Positions 1 to 12,500 of a stretch of 64,000 nucleotides of DNA are shown here, in pieces. This DNA is from Mytilus galloprovincialis (Eukaryota; Mollusca; Bivalvia; Mytilida; Mytilidae). Position 1 is the stretch's first letter. The number at the start of each line of letters is the position of its first letter. Made by a program: the position numbers and the translations under genes. The notes beneath the pieces were generated by a model, which was not told the DNA's origin, did no database searches, and saw only the letters and a list, made by a program, of their open reading frames with translations. Location: assembly GCF_965363235.1 (NCBI RefSeq), contig NC_134849.1:57493122-57557121 (forward strand). The letters are read 5' to 3'.

Positions 1-2
1 CT

Positions 3-3000
3 AAGGTTAAGATTACTGTGCCTCAAGGAAAGCACTGGATTCATGTATATATTTTAGCGCAAACATCGCATCCTTTAATTTTAGGAACGCATTATTTGTA
101 TTCCAAGAATATCGTTCTTGACTTTAGTGATTGTTGCATAAAATCTAAACAGTTCAAAGTTCTAACTCAAAGTCCTGCTTCTTTACCTCCGAATTCAGAA
201 GTCCTTATTTGGGGACACGTAAATGGAAAAGTGCAATATGGAATGCAAGGTATATGTACTTCTAAAATATCTAAAGACCGAGGAGTCATAATATCAAAAG
301 CTGTAGTGACAGTAAATCGTGAGAAACAAGTCCCGATTAAAATATTGAATTTTACTAATGAAACTGTACATTTGAATAAAGGACAGATTTTAGCGGAGCT
401 TGAACCATTTTCTAAGGATCATGTATGTATGCCTTTGAGTGAAAATAATGACACTCATTTTGTTCAAAATATTCAATTGTCGACTGAACCGGTGATTAAA
501 GATACTGAGATCGACTCTAAATTTATTTCTTATTTTAATATTCCCGAATACTTAACTGAAGTACAGAAATCGACATTGATTGAATTTTTACATTCTAATA
601 AAGAATTATTTGTAACCGAGGAAAACCCTGACTTAGGCTTTACCAATGTTGTTCAACACCAAATATGTTTGAAGCCTGACTTTAAACCGAAACACCAACG
701 TTCATATCGTTTAACTCCTGAAAAAAAGGATATTCTAAGACATCATTTAGATGAACTTTTGAGACAAGGTGTAATTGCACCGGTAGACGAAACAGAAGAT
801 GTCCCTATTACAAGTCCGGTTGTACTTGTGTCGAAAAGAACGTACCAAAAAGGCAAAGCAAATGCTTCATCGAAAGAGACTAGTTTGTCAAAATTTCGTT
901 TCTGTTGTGACTTTAGGTATTTAAATTCCATGACTCAGCACTTTTCGTATTCAATCCCAGATTTACAAGATCTCACTGAATCGTTTTCTACAAAAACTCC
1001 GAATTTTCTGACATCAATAGACTTATCGTCTGGATTTTTTCAGCTACCGATTTCAAAAGACAGTCAACGTTACACAGCCTTTAATACATGTTTTGGTACT
1101 TTTAAATTTTTAAGATTACCGATGGGACTGAGCTCATCTCCAGCATCTTTTCAACTGTTGATGGATAAAGTACTTAAAGGATTAACTTTTAAATCATGTT
1201 TGTGCTATCTCGATGATATCCTTATTGCATCCGAAACATTCGATCAGCATATTGAAGATTTACGGAACGTTTTTCAAAGACTTTCGAATGCTGGTTTAAA
1301 GCTGGGACCCAAAAAGTGTACTTTTGCTCAGAACTCTTGCATATACTTAGGTCATAAAATTTCAAATAAAGGAATTGAGCCACCACCGGACCGTGTTCAG
1401 GCCATCGTTGATTATCCTATACCAAAAAATGTGAAAGAGTTACGCCGCCTTGTTGGTTTATTTAATTGGTTTCGGAAATACATAAAAAATTTCAGTGCTG
1501 AAATGGAACCTCTGACGAGACTTTTAAAGAAATATGAACGTTTTAGCTGGACCGATGAACAACAACGTGCATTTCAGAATGTTAAATCACTCCTGCTAGA
1601 TTCTCCTATTCTGGCCTTTCCAAACTTCAATTTACCATTTAGACTTGCTGTAGACTCTTGTTGTAAGGGGATTGGTTACGTGCTATATCAGAAAATGAGC
1701 GAAACTGATGAAATTCGTGTTATACGATTCGGATCTAAAGCACTTAGTAAATGGCAGAAATCATATGGCCCAACAAAGCTAGAATTACTTGGCATGGTTA
1801 CCGCCGTTTTAGAATGTTCATCATACCTACGTACACAGCCGTTTGTTATAGAATGCGACCACCAAGCGTTGAAACCGCTATTTAGCAACCAACTGAAAGG
1901 CGCCATTTATGAGCGATGGATTGCTATTTTGCAGCAATATAATTTTGAAATTCAATACAAACCTGCGAGGGAAATGCAGGTTCCGGATGCTTTGTCACGA
2001 TGCACGCAAGAGACTAATAACGCCTTTGAAAGTCCAGACGAGCAAGATCCGTACTTCCCATATGAACCGGAAAATACAGGTCAAATAATTGTTCCAGGAG
2101 GTATTCAATTGACCACTTTATTACATGACTCGGATACTAGCGACAGTAAAAATTTACAATTGAACAATATTTGTCTGCCTGCGCCAGTTCCGATGTACAC
2201 CGTCGATAATAGTGTTCCACGCAAAAATGTATTGTTACAGGCACAAAATGAATATGATGCCGACACTGAAGACATTGATCAACAGTTTGCACGTGTAGCA
2301 AAGAAACGTAAACCGCGAAAAACGATACAACTTTACCCACGAAAGAAATATAACGTAGTGAAAAAATCAGAACCTTTTAATAAACTGACCGATTGTGACT
2401 CAAAGCATACTCAAATATCGATTTCTGATCAGTTGAACCAGTTTGAAAAAGTTTATCAACAAATCACTCAGTCGACTAATTTACCAAAATCGGATCAAAT
2501 ATTTGATCAAAGTACTGATAGTGCTACTTCTCAATGTGATGCAACATTTTTCAATCAAAGCACTGAAAGTTCTCAAAATGGAGAGCCAGACAAAATATTT
2601 AATCAAAGCACTGCAAGTGATAATGTACAGGATTCGGACAAAATATTTGAGCAAACTACTGACGTTAATGAAACGCAGGTTACTTATATAAGTGAAAATG
2701 AAATCACGAACAATTATACCAACAAACGAGACTCTGATACTGGTATTGATAGTGATCCAAATGTAAATATTTTGAAATCGATTGACATTTTTAGGGAAAA
2801 AGGATTTAGTATAGAGTCGATACATGAATTGCAGCGCAATGACACAAACTGCAGACCTTTAATTCAGTATCTTGAAAGAAACGAACTACCAAAGCTGCAG
2901 AAAGAAGCCCGCAGACTTCTTTTATTAATACCAAATTTTCACTTGATCAATGGAATATTATTTCATACACGAAATAGGAAATCAGTGCGTGCAAAAACAA

Positions 3001-4577
3001 TGAATAATTTTCAGCTAGTTGTCCCGGAAATTTCATTGAAAACAATAATTGCATTACATCATGATTCGACATTAGGTGGACATTGTGGTATACAAAATAC
3101 ACTTGATTTAATCCAAGAACAGTACTATTTTCCGAATTTGAGTGAAAAAGTAACTGATTATATTCGTTCATGTCATGAATGTCAAAGCAGAAAAAATACC
3201 ACACTAAAAACAAAAGCGTCCATTACCTCATTTCCTACGCCGTGTGCACCATTTGAAGTTTGGGAAATGGACCTTCAATATGGACCCGTCCCTGTCTCAC
3301 GAAGTGGCAATTCTTACATTTTTACTGCAATTGACTTATTTAGTAAATACATGTTTGCAGAGCCGATACCTAACACTGATCCGTTAACAGTAGGAAATGC
3401 TCTTTTTAGATTAGTCACGCAATTTGGAGTTTGTCGAACTATCGTTAGTGATCAAGGATCGGAATTTATTGGTAAATGTTTCCGAGAAGTTTGTCGTTTA
3501 TTGGATATTATTCAGGAATATACCCCTAGCTTCGCTCATCATTGTTTGGGAGCATGTGAGAGACCTCACAGAACTTTATCGGAAAGACTAACACCGTTTA
3601 TTGTAAAAGGAAAACCATGGGAGGACGTATTACCGGGAATAGTATTTTCGATGAACAATACGCCAAACCAAAGTGTTGGATTTTCGCCTTTTGAAATAGT
3701 GTTTGGGAAAAGACCCCAATTTCCGTTGTCTCTACATATTAAGGACACCGACTTTTCGTCTGTACCTAAAGATTGCCATACGTATCTGAAACAGCAATGT
3801 GAAAAATTAAACATTATACGTACTGAAGTCGAGAAAAATGCTATCAATTCAAAAGTTAAAATGATGGACCGAGTAAATAAGGACAAAATATCAAATATTT
3901 CATTTAATGAAAACGACTATGTTTATTTGTTGAAAGAGCCAACCGGGTCAGGACAAAAATTTAAGAATAAATTTGCCGGTCCATATGTGATTTCTGCAGT
4001 AAATAGCCCTCATATGTACACCCTGAAGGACCCACACACGAACAAAATTCTATCAAAGTCAGTGCATATCAATAGACTGAAATCTGCGTATGTGAGAAAA
4101 CCAAATCCGTCAAAATATTTTATGGACCCTGTTCATACGAAACTAGACGTTGTTGAAGTGCAAGATTATACATCTATGGATGAGGATAATACGCCTGTTA
4201 AGGACAACCAGAACACCAATTATGACAATTTATCTGAAAATACTTCCGATTCTGATAATACAAGCAAATCAGATAATATTTTGATTGTTGAAAATAGTAC
4301 AGCCATGTCTCGCCCAAAGCGCACTAAGAAATTACCCGCTAGGTTCAAAGATAATAATTTCATTCATTTTGGTGAGGTTGACGTATCTAGCGAATCAACG
4401 TCTGCAAGTCAGTTAAAAGTGAAACGATTTCTAGCGCACAAAATTATGAATGGAAAAAGAGCGTATCTTGCTCATATAGTTGGTGAACCAGCCCAACACG
4501 CTATGTGGCTTCAAGAACATCAGCTTGGACCGAAAGCAAAGGCCAAATTAAAATCTCGACCTCCGCCAAAAATTTAA
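3..4577 (+). CDS. pol: Ty3/gypsy retrotransposon Pol polyprotein (5'-partial)
   Basis: The reading frame is open to the left edge and runs to a stop at 4577 (about 1520 residues in view). Numbering from base 18, the domains in order are: C-terminal part of an aspartic protease (the 'LILG' strand near residue 20); reverse transcriptase with the catalytic YLDD at residues 397-400; RNase H (about 540-660); integrase with an HHCC zinc finger (near 1020-1060) and a D1085, D1145, E1181 catalytic triad with the classical 35-residue D-E spacing; then a GPY/F-type module ('FAGPY'). The order RT-RNaseH-IN defines Ty3/gypsy (Metaviridae). Gag and the protease active site lie left of the window. The linker between RNase H and integrase holds four degenerate 'D-x-IF-x-Q-S/T-T' repeats. 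The protein would copy and insert the element. No frameshift or stop is visible, so this part is coding-competent. It lies upstream of the first visible decarboxylase exon, on the same strand. Confidence 0.95.
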   Translation, partial: KVKITVPQGKHWIHVYILAQTSHPLILGTHYLYSKNIVLDFSDCCIKSKQFKVLTQSPASLPPNSEVLIWGHVNGKVQYGMQGICTSKISKDRGVIISKAVVTVNREKQVPIKILNFTNETVHLNKGQILAELEPFSKDHVCMPLSENNDTHFVQNIQLSTEPVIKDTEIDSKFISYFNIPEYLTEVQKSTLIEFLHSNKELFVTEENPDLGFTNVVQHQICLKPDFKPKHQRSYRLTPEKKDILRHHLDELLRQGVIAPVDETEDVPITSPVVLVSKRTYQKGKANASSKETSLSKFRFCCDFRYLNSMTQHFSYSIPDLQDLTESFSTKTPNFLTSIDLSSGFFQLPISKDSQRYTAFNTCFGTFKFLRLPMGLSSSPASFQLLMDKVLKGLTFKSCLCYLDDILIASETFDQHIEDLRNVFQRLSNAGLKLGPKKCTFAQNSCIYLGHKISNKGIEPPPDRVQAIVDYPIPKNVKELRRLVGLFNWFRKYIKNFSAEMEPLTRLLKKYERFSWTDEQQRAFQNVKSLLLDSPILAFPNFNLPFRLAVDSCCKGIGYVLYQKMSETDEIRVIRFGSKALSKWQKSYGPTKLELLGMVTAVLECSSYLRTQPFVIECDHQALKPLFSNQLKGAIYERWIAILQQYNFEIQYKPAREMQVPDALSRCTQETNNAFESPDEQDPYFPYEPENTGQIIVPGGIQLTTLLHDSDTSDSKNLQLNNICLPAPVPMYTVDNSVPRKNVLLQAQNEYDADTEDIDQQFARVAKKRKPRKTIQLYPRKKYNVVKKSEPFNKLTDCDSKHTQISISDQLNQFEKVYQQITQSTNLPKSDQIFDQSTDSATSQCDATFFNQSTESSQNGEPDKIFNQSTASDNVQDSDKIFEQTTDVNETQVTYISENEITNNYTNKRDSDTGIDSDPNVNILKSIDIFREKGFSIESIHELQRNDTNCRPLIQYLERNELPKLQKEARRLLLLIPNFHLINGILFHTRNRKSVRAKTMNNFQLVVPEISLKTIIALHHDSTLGGHCGIQNTLDLIQEQYYFPNLSEKVTDYIRSCHECQSRKNTTLKTKASITSFPTPCAPFEVWEMDLQYGPVPVSRSGNSYIFTAIDLFSKYMFAEPIPNTDPLTVGNALFRLVTQFGVCRTIVSDQGSEFIGKCFREVCRLLDIIQEYTPSFAHHCLGACERPHRTLSERLTPFIVKGKPWEDVLPGIVFSMNNTPNQSVGFSPFEIVFGKRPQFPLSLHIKDTDFSSVPKDCHTYLKQQCEKLNIIRTEVEKNAINSKVKMMDRVNKDKISNISFNENDYVYLLKEPTGSGQKFKNKFAGPYVISAVNSPHMYTLKDPHTNKILSKSVHINRLKSAYVRKPNPSKYFMDPVHTKLDVVEVQDYTSMDEDNTPVKDNQNTNYDNLSENTSDSDNTSKSDNILIVENSTAMSRPKRTKKLPARFKDNNFIHFGEVDVSSESTSASQLKVKRFLAHKIMNGKRAYLAHIVGEPAQHAMWLQEHQLGPKAKAKLKSRPPPKI

Positions 4578-5992
4578 ACATTTTCATTGTCATATCATCA
4601 TCTTTATTTAATTAGCGTCCACCATTTATATACTCGTTAGATTTATCTCATGAGTACATGCGCGATACAACTGTATATATATATATATTCACAAGTAGAC
4701 TATTTGTCTGTGAGAGTTTTCTCATGACTATATGCGCAATACAACTGTATATATTCACAAGTTACTATTTGTCTGTGAGATTGATCTCATGACAATTTAA
4801 TGAAGTAGCTATGTAAAACGTAACATTTATCGAAATTTGGAACATCGACTCATGATATTAATAATTCGTCAAGGATCTGTGTTTGCCGTCTGTATTTCAT
4901 TCTTTCGCAAACTTACTTGTGAGATTTATCTCATAGTAAGATATCCGTTATACTGGATATCCGTAAATGAAGACCAAGAGGCAAAAGAAAAGAGAATTGT
5001 GAACATTTATTGTGTGTTCCCTATTATATTTTGTATTATTATGCATTGATGTTTTATTATATCATTCCGGCATCACTTACATATATGCTATTGCAATATT
5101 TTGTATTGATTATTGATAACATGAATAATTTTGTTTGATAATCGTGGTTTTTTTTGTAATGAAGCTTTTATTAGAATTTAAAGGCAGTTAGCCTAAATTA
5201 CTTTTGAAAGGCAAATTCCTTGACTTTAGAACATGTAGTTAAAAGAAGGTTTTTTTTTGTGTTTTTTTTTTCATTTTGAATATAGGATTTTGCGTATCGT
5301 ATAAAACTTTTGTTTGTAATTTCGAAAGTTGCAAGGATTAGTTAAAGACTTAATCGTCTTGTCAAAACTTTATAAAGAAACTACACTTTATTTTAAGAAA
5401 TGAACATTGTTTTTTCAGTAGTGCGGATTGTTAGTGAAATAAGTTTAATACCCCCAAAACATGGAAATTGGAATAGTAAGGCATAGATAACCAAATGAGA
5501 TTGTATGAATACCTGTCAGTGACTTTTATATGTTAATCACGAATAACCTGAGTAGTATTGCTGTGAATAGTATGGTTCACGAGAAATTCAGAGTGCATGA
5601 GAGTAGTATGAGCTGGTCTTATATTGTATTTTTGTGTGAGACTCTTTGAAAGTGTGCATATTTTATCACGTTTAGCATTTATCTACAAAATAAGAGTAAG
5701 GTCTCTGGTGATTTCATAGTAATTTATATCATATGATATTAACTGTCACGTTTATGACGAACAAGATATTTTCTATACATGTAGTACTCTGCAATTTGTT
5801 ACAAGATGCTTATTCCACAAAGTTATCCATACCAGTTACTTGTTTGTTTTTATATATTGAAAGTTGAGAGAATTTTGAATATTATGGAAGTTAGAAAGCT
5901 ATATTGGTATTATTGATCATGTATTTTATTTGATTATGGTATGAATTCCACATATGCAAAAATTCATTGGGAATTTTCTTTCTGCCGGGGGA
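4578..5992 (+). other. Retrotransposon 3' non-coding region between pol and LTR
   Basis: About 1.4 kb with no ORF longer than about 70 codons and no recognisable envelope gene. It ends in a purine-rich stretch (gccggggga, 5985-5992), a plausible polypurine tract priming plus-strand synthesis just before the LTR. That it belongs to the element is inferred from its position. Confidence 0.55.
4640..4795 (+). repeat. Tandem repeat (about 75-80 bp, two to three units) in retrotransposon 3' region
   Basis: The blocks 'tctcatga', 'tgcgc(g/a)atacaactgtatat', 'ttcacaagt' and 'ctatttgtctgtgaga' occur twice in the same order, with a partial third 'gatctcatgac'. Copies differ by a few bases and in the length of an AT run. 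Confidence 0.75.
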
Positions 5993-6190
5993 TGTTATAT
6001 ATTTAGATATATATTATATGTATATGTGTAATTCAGTTTATATGTTTTACGGAACTGTACAAGTGATGTCCGGAAACGCCTTTTTGTTTTACTCTCTCTT
6101 TTATTAAATGTCGTCAACGTAAGACGTGTTTTTGTTCATGAGCTAGTCCCAACCCAAAACCTATAATTACGATGAGGCGATATCGTTACA
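5993..6190 (+). repeat. Probable 3' LTR of the Ty3/gypsy element
   Basis: It starts with tgttatat immediately after a polypurine-like tract and ends in tatcgttaca, so it has TG...CA ends and imperfect terminal TGTTA/...TTACA symmetry. At 198 bp it is short, like the LTRs of Steamer-type bivalve elements. The matching 5' LTR is outside the window, so the boundaries are inferred, not proved. Confidence 0.55.
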
Positions 6191-6692
6191 ATCTGACTTG
6201 GGTAAAATTGTTTATCCGGTCAAGATCTATCTGCCCTGAAATTTTCAGACAAATCGGACAACTTGTTGTTGGGTTGCTGCCCCCGAATAAGTAATTTTAA
6301 GGAAATTTTGGAGATTTTGATTATTATCTTGAATATTATTATAGATAGAGTTAAACTGTAAACAGCAATAATGTTAAGCAAAATAAGATCTACAAATAAG
6401 TCAAACATGACCAAAATTGTCAATTGACCCCTTAAGGAGGTATTGCCCTTTAAAGTCATTTCTTTACAATTTTCATAACTTTTTTAAAAGTTTCAGAAAA
6501 TATTTTCCACTGTAATTACTGGGTCAAGTTCAATATAGATAGAGATAATTGTAGCAACAAGAATGTTCAGTAAAGTAAGATCTACAAACACATCATGATC
6601 ACCAAAACACAATTTTGTCATGAGTTTATCTGTGTCCAGTGTTTAATATGCACATAGACCAAGGTGAGCGACACAGGCTCTTGAGAACCTCT
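6191..6692. repeat. Interspersed repeat, 3' part of the 'agctcacctgg...ctctag' family
   Basis: The end 'aaggtgagcgacacaggctc...gagaacctctag' matches the end of another copy at 16436-16482. The interior also shares 'aagatctacaaa' and 'attgccctt' phrases. The beginning of the repeat is not seen here, so the retrotransposon may have landed inside it. Confidence 0.6.
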
Positions 6693-6699
6693 AGTTATT

Positions 6700-6810
6700 T
6701 GTGGGATAATTTTCAACAAAGTACACATTTCCTAAGGGATTCTGTATAGATTCTGGCAAATCCACGAAATCAAATATCCACGGAAATAAATGAATCCACA
6801 GTAGTATGTT
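6700..6810. repeat. Partial MITE-like repeat with 'ccacgaaatcaaatatccacg'-type end
   Basis: The end 'aaataaatgaatccacagta' is the reverse complement of the type of end seen at 26155 ('gtggattcatttatttt') and resembles 28378-28480. It lies in the intron just before the first visible decarboxylase exon. Confidence 0.5.
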
Positions 6811-6893
6811 ATTTCAAAATTTCATATTATGTTCCAATCAGTATGTTTGAACTTTGACTTGTTGTTTTTCTGTACAAATACGATTTATTCCAG

Positions 6894-7009
6894 GTGGTTC
6901 CATTTCCAACATGTATGCACTTAACGTAGCTCGGTATCAACGATTTCCGGATTGCAAAACGAAGGGGATGCAAGCCCTACCTAAAATTTGTGTATTGGCC
7001 TCAGAGAAG
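6894..7009 (+). CDS. CSAD: CSAD-like exon a (GGSISNMYA segment)
   Basis: Acceptor tattccag, donor aag|gtagtc. It starts with the last two bases of a glycine codon and ends in phase 0. It encodes the small-domain/large-domain entry segment [20 protein letters not shown] and ends in SEK. Confidence 0.9.
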
Positions 7010-9554
7010 GTAGTCCATAGCAACAGTTACCATTTTTCTGTATTCTATATATTTTTGCCCATTTTTCACTAGTGTTTATATTTAAGCACCCCTTGATTTT
7101 CTATTCTTTTTTTACGGACCCGTTTTTCTCTATTCTGTATTTTTGTACCTATTATTCTATATTCTGTTAACCCCATCCAAACCCTCATAATACAAAAAAA
7201 TTCATATGAAACAATTTTTGCTAATGCATGTTATTACTTACCTACTTACTTACTTACTTACTTAGTCCTTGCTATGCCTTATGGCACAAAGGGCAAACAT
7301 GTATGTTCTGCTTGCATTTAAATTATATGCTGATATTAGAAATTTACATGTGTGTATATGGTTTTGATAATAACTAAGTGGTCCTACTAGTATATTTTTG
7401 TACCATGGAATTCAGTAGTCTGACAAACTGCAGGTGTTTTAACCCTCGTCCTATTGATGTCATCTTTACAACAAACCAGAAGCTTTATTATAAATGTTTT
7501 TGGACAGATAGTGCCAAAATTATGGATGATTATTCTAAATTCAAGAGAATTAAAAGAGTTTGAAACTTTTTATACGACCGCAAAAATTAAAAAAATTGTT
7601 GGTTGTATATTGGTATCACGTTGTCGTCAGCGTCGTCCAAGACAGATGGTTTCCGGATAATAACTTTAGTATAAGTAAATAGAAATCAATAAAATTTCAA
7701 CACAAGGTTTATAACCACTAAAGGAAGATTGGGATTGATTTTGGGGGTTATTGTCCCAACTGTTTAGGAATTAGGGACCAAAAAAGGGGCCCAAATAAGC
7801 ATTTTTGTAGTTTCCAGACAATAACTTGTGTTAAAGTGTATGAATCTCTCTGAAATTATACCACAAGTTTCCATACAACAAAGGGATGTTTATGATTGAC
7901 TATGGGGGTTATGGCTCAAACCATTTAGGAATTAGAGGGAAAAAAGGGGGAAAACAAGTTTTTTTTTCTGGTTAAAGGACAATTAAGACAATTTAAAAGC
8001 AGTCTAAGGGAGGTTATTCAATTCCAATTTAAAACAACAATGTTTGATTACCTCCCTTACACTGCTTGTAAATTATGTATTAAGAAATGATGATTGTCTT
8101 GAGGTGATTAGCTGTCAATTTATTTTTAAAAGTTACTATTAATTAATGACTATGTATGTCATTTTATATTTTAAGACTGTATTTAAAAGGGTAATTATGG
8201 TTGCTAACTTTATTAGAAATTTGAATTCAGATTTTGACTATATCTTGAGGGAATGAATTTTTTTTTGGAATAAGGGAAAGGGGTAGGTGAAAAAAAATTG
8301 TGGAGGGGGGGGATACAAATTTGTGGGGGGGGGGGGGGGGGTGGGGGACTATTTGTTCTCATTTCAGATTTCAGAAATTAAAAAGAAGATTTCTTCAAAT
8401 ATTTTTTTTGGGGGGTTAATATTCAACAGGATAGTGTATTGCACAAAAGCAAAAAAATTAATATAAATTCAAATCATATAACCAATTTTTAAGTTCTTTG
8501 ACTACAGTTATTCTGTGGCAGAAACCTATTATGTGTCAAATGTTAATTACAATCCAAATTCAACCTGTATCAAACGTGAATATTGTGTCCATTTTTGCCC
8601 TAACTTTTCAGGGTTCGATATCTGCGGTCGTATCCAGCTGCGCTCAGCAAAGCAATTTATTATTGAATATTATAAAACTTCACATTGAAATACAAATTTT
8701 TAATTGGTTGATAAGAGGGAGATATTATATACACTATAATCATTCACTGAGACGCTTGATCATTTGTGCACTTAATTGAATATGGATGGTTGTTATTTAC
8801 ATGATGTCATCGTTTATGACTTTGAATTTGAAATTTAAGAGACAATGGTAACACAAATTTCATTATAATGAATTAAATAACTCATGGCTGAGAGATGATA
8901 GAGCAGATTGTTACCCTTTGAAAAAACATGGTCAACTCACTGGGCTTCGCTTTGGTTGAAAAAGTTTTCTCAGGGTAACAATTTGCAGATTCATTCCTTT
9001 ACTGTTAGAAATAATAGTTTATGACTAAACTTTAAGAAGACTGAAAGAAAACAATGTACAAGATATTTTTATCGAAACCTGCAGATATTTAGACAATATA
9101 CAATGGCTTTTCCAGGATAGGGCGTAGTGGGTGCACTCCCATGATGCATCTTTTGATCTTGCAAAAGAGATAAATCACATGTTTCTTACAATTTATATGA
9201 ATTTCTTAGCATTAAATGGCTTAAAAATTTGTTTGCTTTGCTCTGCTCGCAAGAATCTATTACTTTTTTTTAGGAAAATACGCCCCCTTTTAAAAATCCT
9301 GGATTTGTCTTTGATATGTTCTATGTAAACAGTCAGAAATACTAATTAAACAATTGATTTCAGGATCACTTCTTTTATTAATTTGAATCTCGGTAACTTA
9401 TTAAAGTGATTTTGACGTTTCATTTGAACTTCAAATACAAATTTCATGAATTTCCCCCTAATAACAATTGTTCCTCAATTAATTTTTATATAACATGTGC
9501 TAAGATACCAAAATCATATGCAATTATGCTCTATTGCTTTACTTATACCCCACA

Positions 9555-9591
<37 letters not shown>

Positions 9592-12500
9592 TGTCTGTCC
9601 GTCCGTCCGTCCATCCGTCAGTCCGTCAGTCGGTCAGTCCTGTTTCTTGTCATCGCAACTCCTCTCAAACCACACAACAGAATTTCACGAAACCTTTTTA
9701 GATAATAAGGACATACTATGTAGTTGTGCATATCGACAGGAAATTACGATTCAATTTTTTTTCTAGGTGTTACGCCCCTTTAAACTTATTTACCTTTATG
9801 TACTACTGCAACAGTTTGTCATCTCAACTCCTCTGAAACCACACAACAGAATTTCATGAAACTTTGTGGATAATAAGGACATACTACGTAGATGTGCATA
9901 TCAACAGGAAATTACGATTCATTTTTTTCCAGGAATTACGCCCCTTTGAACTTATTTGCTTCAATGTACTTCTGCAACCTTTTGTCATCGCAACTCCTTT
10001 CAAACAACACAACAGAATTTCATGAAACTTTTTCAGATAATAGGGACATACTATGAAGATGTGCATATTGACAGGAAATTATGATTCAATTATTTTTTCT
10101 TGCACATATTTTATTTCTCTAATGACAATGTGGGGACGTGGGGTATGTGAGCGCACTCACTAAGGTTCTTCAATTTTATATAAAAACAAACATATTCAAA
10201 GTTGTTAATTGTGTTTTCATTATATTTTATTGGGTATTTACTTTCATGAATTTTGAAGGAATATGTTTCAATTCAGCAATTTTCACATTTCTGATAGGTT
10301 TTTGGGCAGAATTTAAAAAAAACATAAATAAAGTTTTTCTTCAATTTTTTAATCCAGGAAAATTGGTACCAACATGAAACAAACGAATCTAGAATAAATG
10401 AAAAGTTATTAAAACTTGTTAAATAAACCTATTTTAAGTATATATAAAGAAAAAGAAATATATATTTCAAAAGTTAGACATCTGTGTGTAAAACATATAA
10501 AATTTGTATTTGATATGTTTGTCAGACAAAATTTGGCCATTTTACTAGATGTGCGTTTAAATTTAATATCAATCTCATTTAATTATACAGAGTTTTATTC
10601 TCACAACATTGAAATCTAAAACCAAATGAACACAAATAGTATAAAAGAGAAGCAAAAGATACCAAAAGGACAAACTCATTAGTCGGGAAAAAAACTGACA
10701 ATGCCACGGTAAAAATCGAAAAACAATCAAAAGAAAAGCAACAGTATACAAAACTCAAATTGGAAACAAGACTGAACAACACGAACACCACTAAAAACCA
10801 AGTATGATCTCAGGTGCTTAGGAAGGGTAGCAGATCCTGCTCCACATATGGCACCCATATTTTTATATAAGTAACACATTAAACATCAGATTTGTATTAC
10901 TGAAGATATTTTATTTCTTTTACAGGCACATTATTCAGTCAAGAAAGGGGCAGGATTTCTAGGTATTGGTATGGACAATGTTCTACCTATTCAAACAGAT
11001 GATCAGGGTAGGATGTGTCCTAAAGCACTGGAAGAAACTATACAAGACTGTATATCCAAGGTATTTGTCCCTATAGACATATGATATAAGATGTGTTCTA
11101 AATATGCAAGATATTTCATAAAGTATGTAAGATATTTCATAAAGTATGTAAGATATTACATAAATTTCGATTATGACGTCAAATTTTCTTGCTTTCCTCT
11201 GAAATTCCTATTGTGTCGTCATGAAAAAATGCGACCATGCCTAATGTTGTCACGTAGAAAGAACACATCTTTTTTTATAGGTTGTTCAAAACTAAGGATT
11301 AAAATTGTCTGCATATGGTATAAAAATCATTAGAGAAACAGATTCTACCACCAAATCTCGTGCAATAGGATATTTATCAAATCTCGACAGTTAAATTTTA
11401 AATATTTAAAACGCTTGGCAAGCCTCGCGTTTTGAATTTGAAAATTTAACTGTCTCGAGTTGATAAATATTGCATCACACTCGATGCAGTGGTAGAATCT
11501 ATGTATATATGAAATCTTATATTTTTATATGATATCTTATAAAAATATATAAGATAATATGAAACATAATTAAAGATATAATCTTTGTAAGACATATTAC
11601 AAAAAAAAAAAAAATAGAAAATGGCTTTTAAACATGATTGAGTATACATTTTACTTCCCGAGGGTTTCACCAGCATATAAGCCAGTACCAAAATGAAAAT
11701 ATAGATATTGTGTTATAAAAGTTTGCTGTTAATTTTTATCTCCATCATGCATAGCTCTAACTCCTTGCCTGACTTTGGCTATACTTTTTGTACTGTTTGA
11801 TTAATATAAGCTCTTAATTTTTTTAATTAGTTTTAAATTTTCAAATAATTTGGCCTCGAGCATCAATGAAAAGACATTCATTTTAGAAATGCCCGTCTGG
11901 TGGATTAAAATTAGTAAGTTAATATTATTGAACAAATATGAATATGGAAGCCATATTAGAAAAGTCAATTTAAAATGGAAAAAAGTATGGTTTTACATCT
12001 TAGGATTGGCATTTGTAGACTTTTCTTATTCTCTACTCTTTCATCATTTTCCTGTTTGCTTTACAGGGTATAGTACCATACATGGTCAACGCAACATCAT
12101 TTTCCTATTTGCTTTACAGGGTATAGTACCATACATGGTCAATGCAACATCATTTTCCTATTTGCTTTACAGGGTATAGTACCATACATGGTCAATGCAA
12201 CATCATTTTCCTATTTGATTTACAGGGGATTGTACCATACATGGTCAATGCAACATCATTTTCCTTTTTGATTTACAGGGGATTGTACCATACATTGTCA
12301 ACGCAACATCATTTTCCTATTTGATTTACAGGGGATTGTACCATACATGGTCAATGCAACATCATTTTCCTATTTGATTTACAGGGGATTGTACCATACA
12401 TTGTCAACGCAACATCATTTTCCTATTTGATTTACAGGGGATTGTACCATACATTGTCAACGCAACATCATTTTCCTATTTGATTTACAGGGGATTGTAC

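Noticed and set aside
2443-2825. ORFs on both strands inside the pol linker
   Set aside because: Shadows of the repetitive, AT-rich linker in the pol frame.
8318-8341. G-run as a functional G-quadruplex
   Set aside because: A mononucleotide run inside a dispersed repeat; no evidence of function beyond composition.
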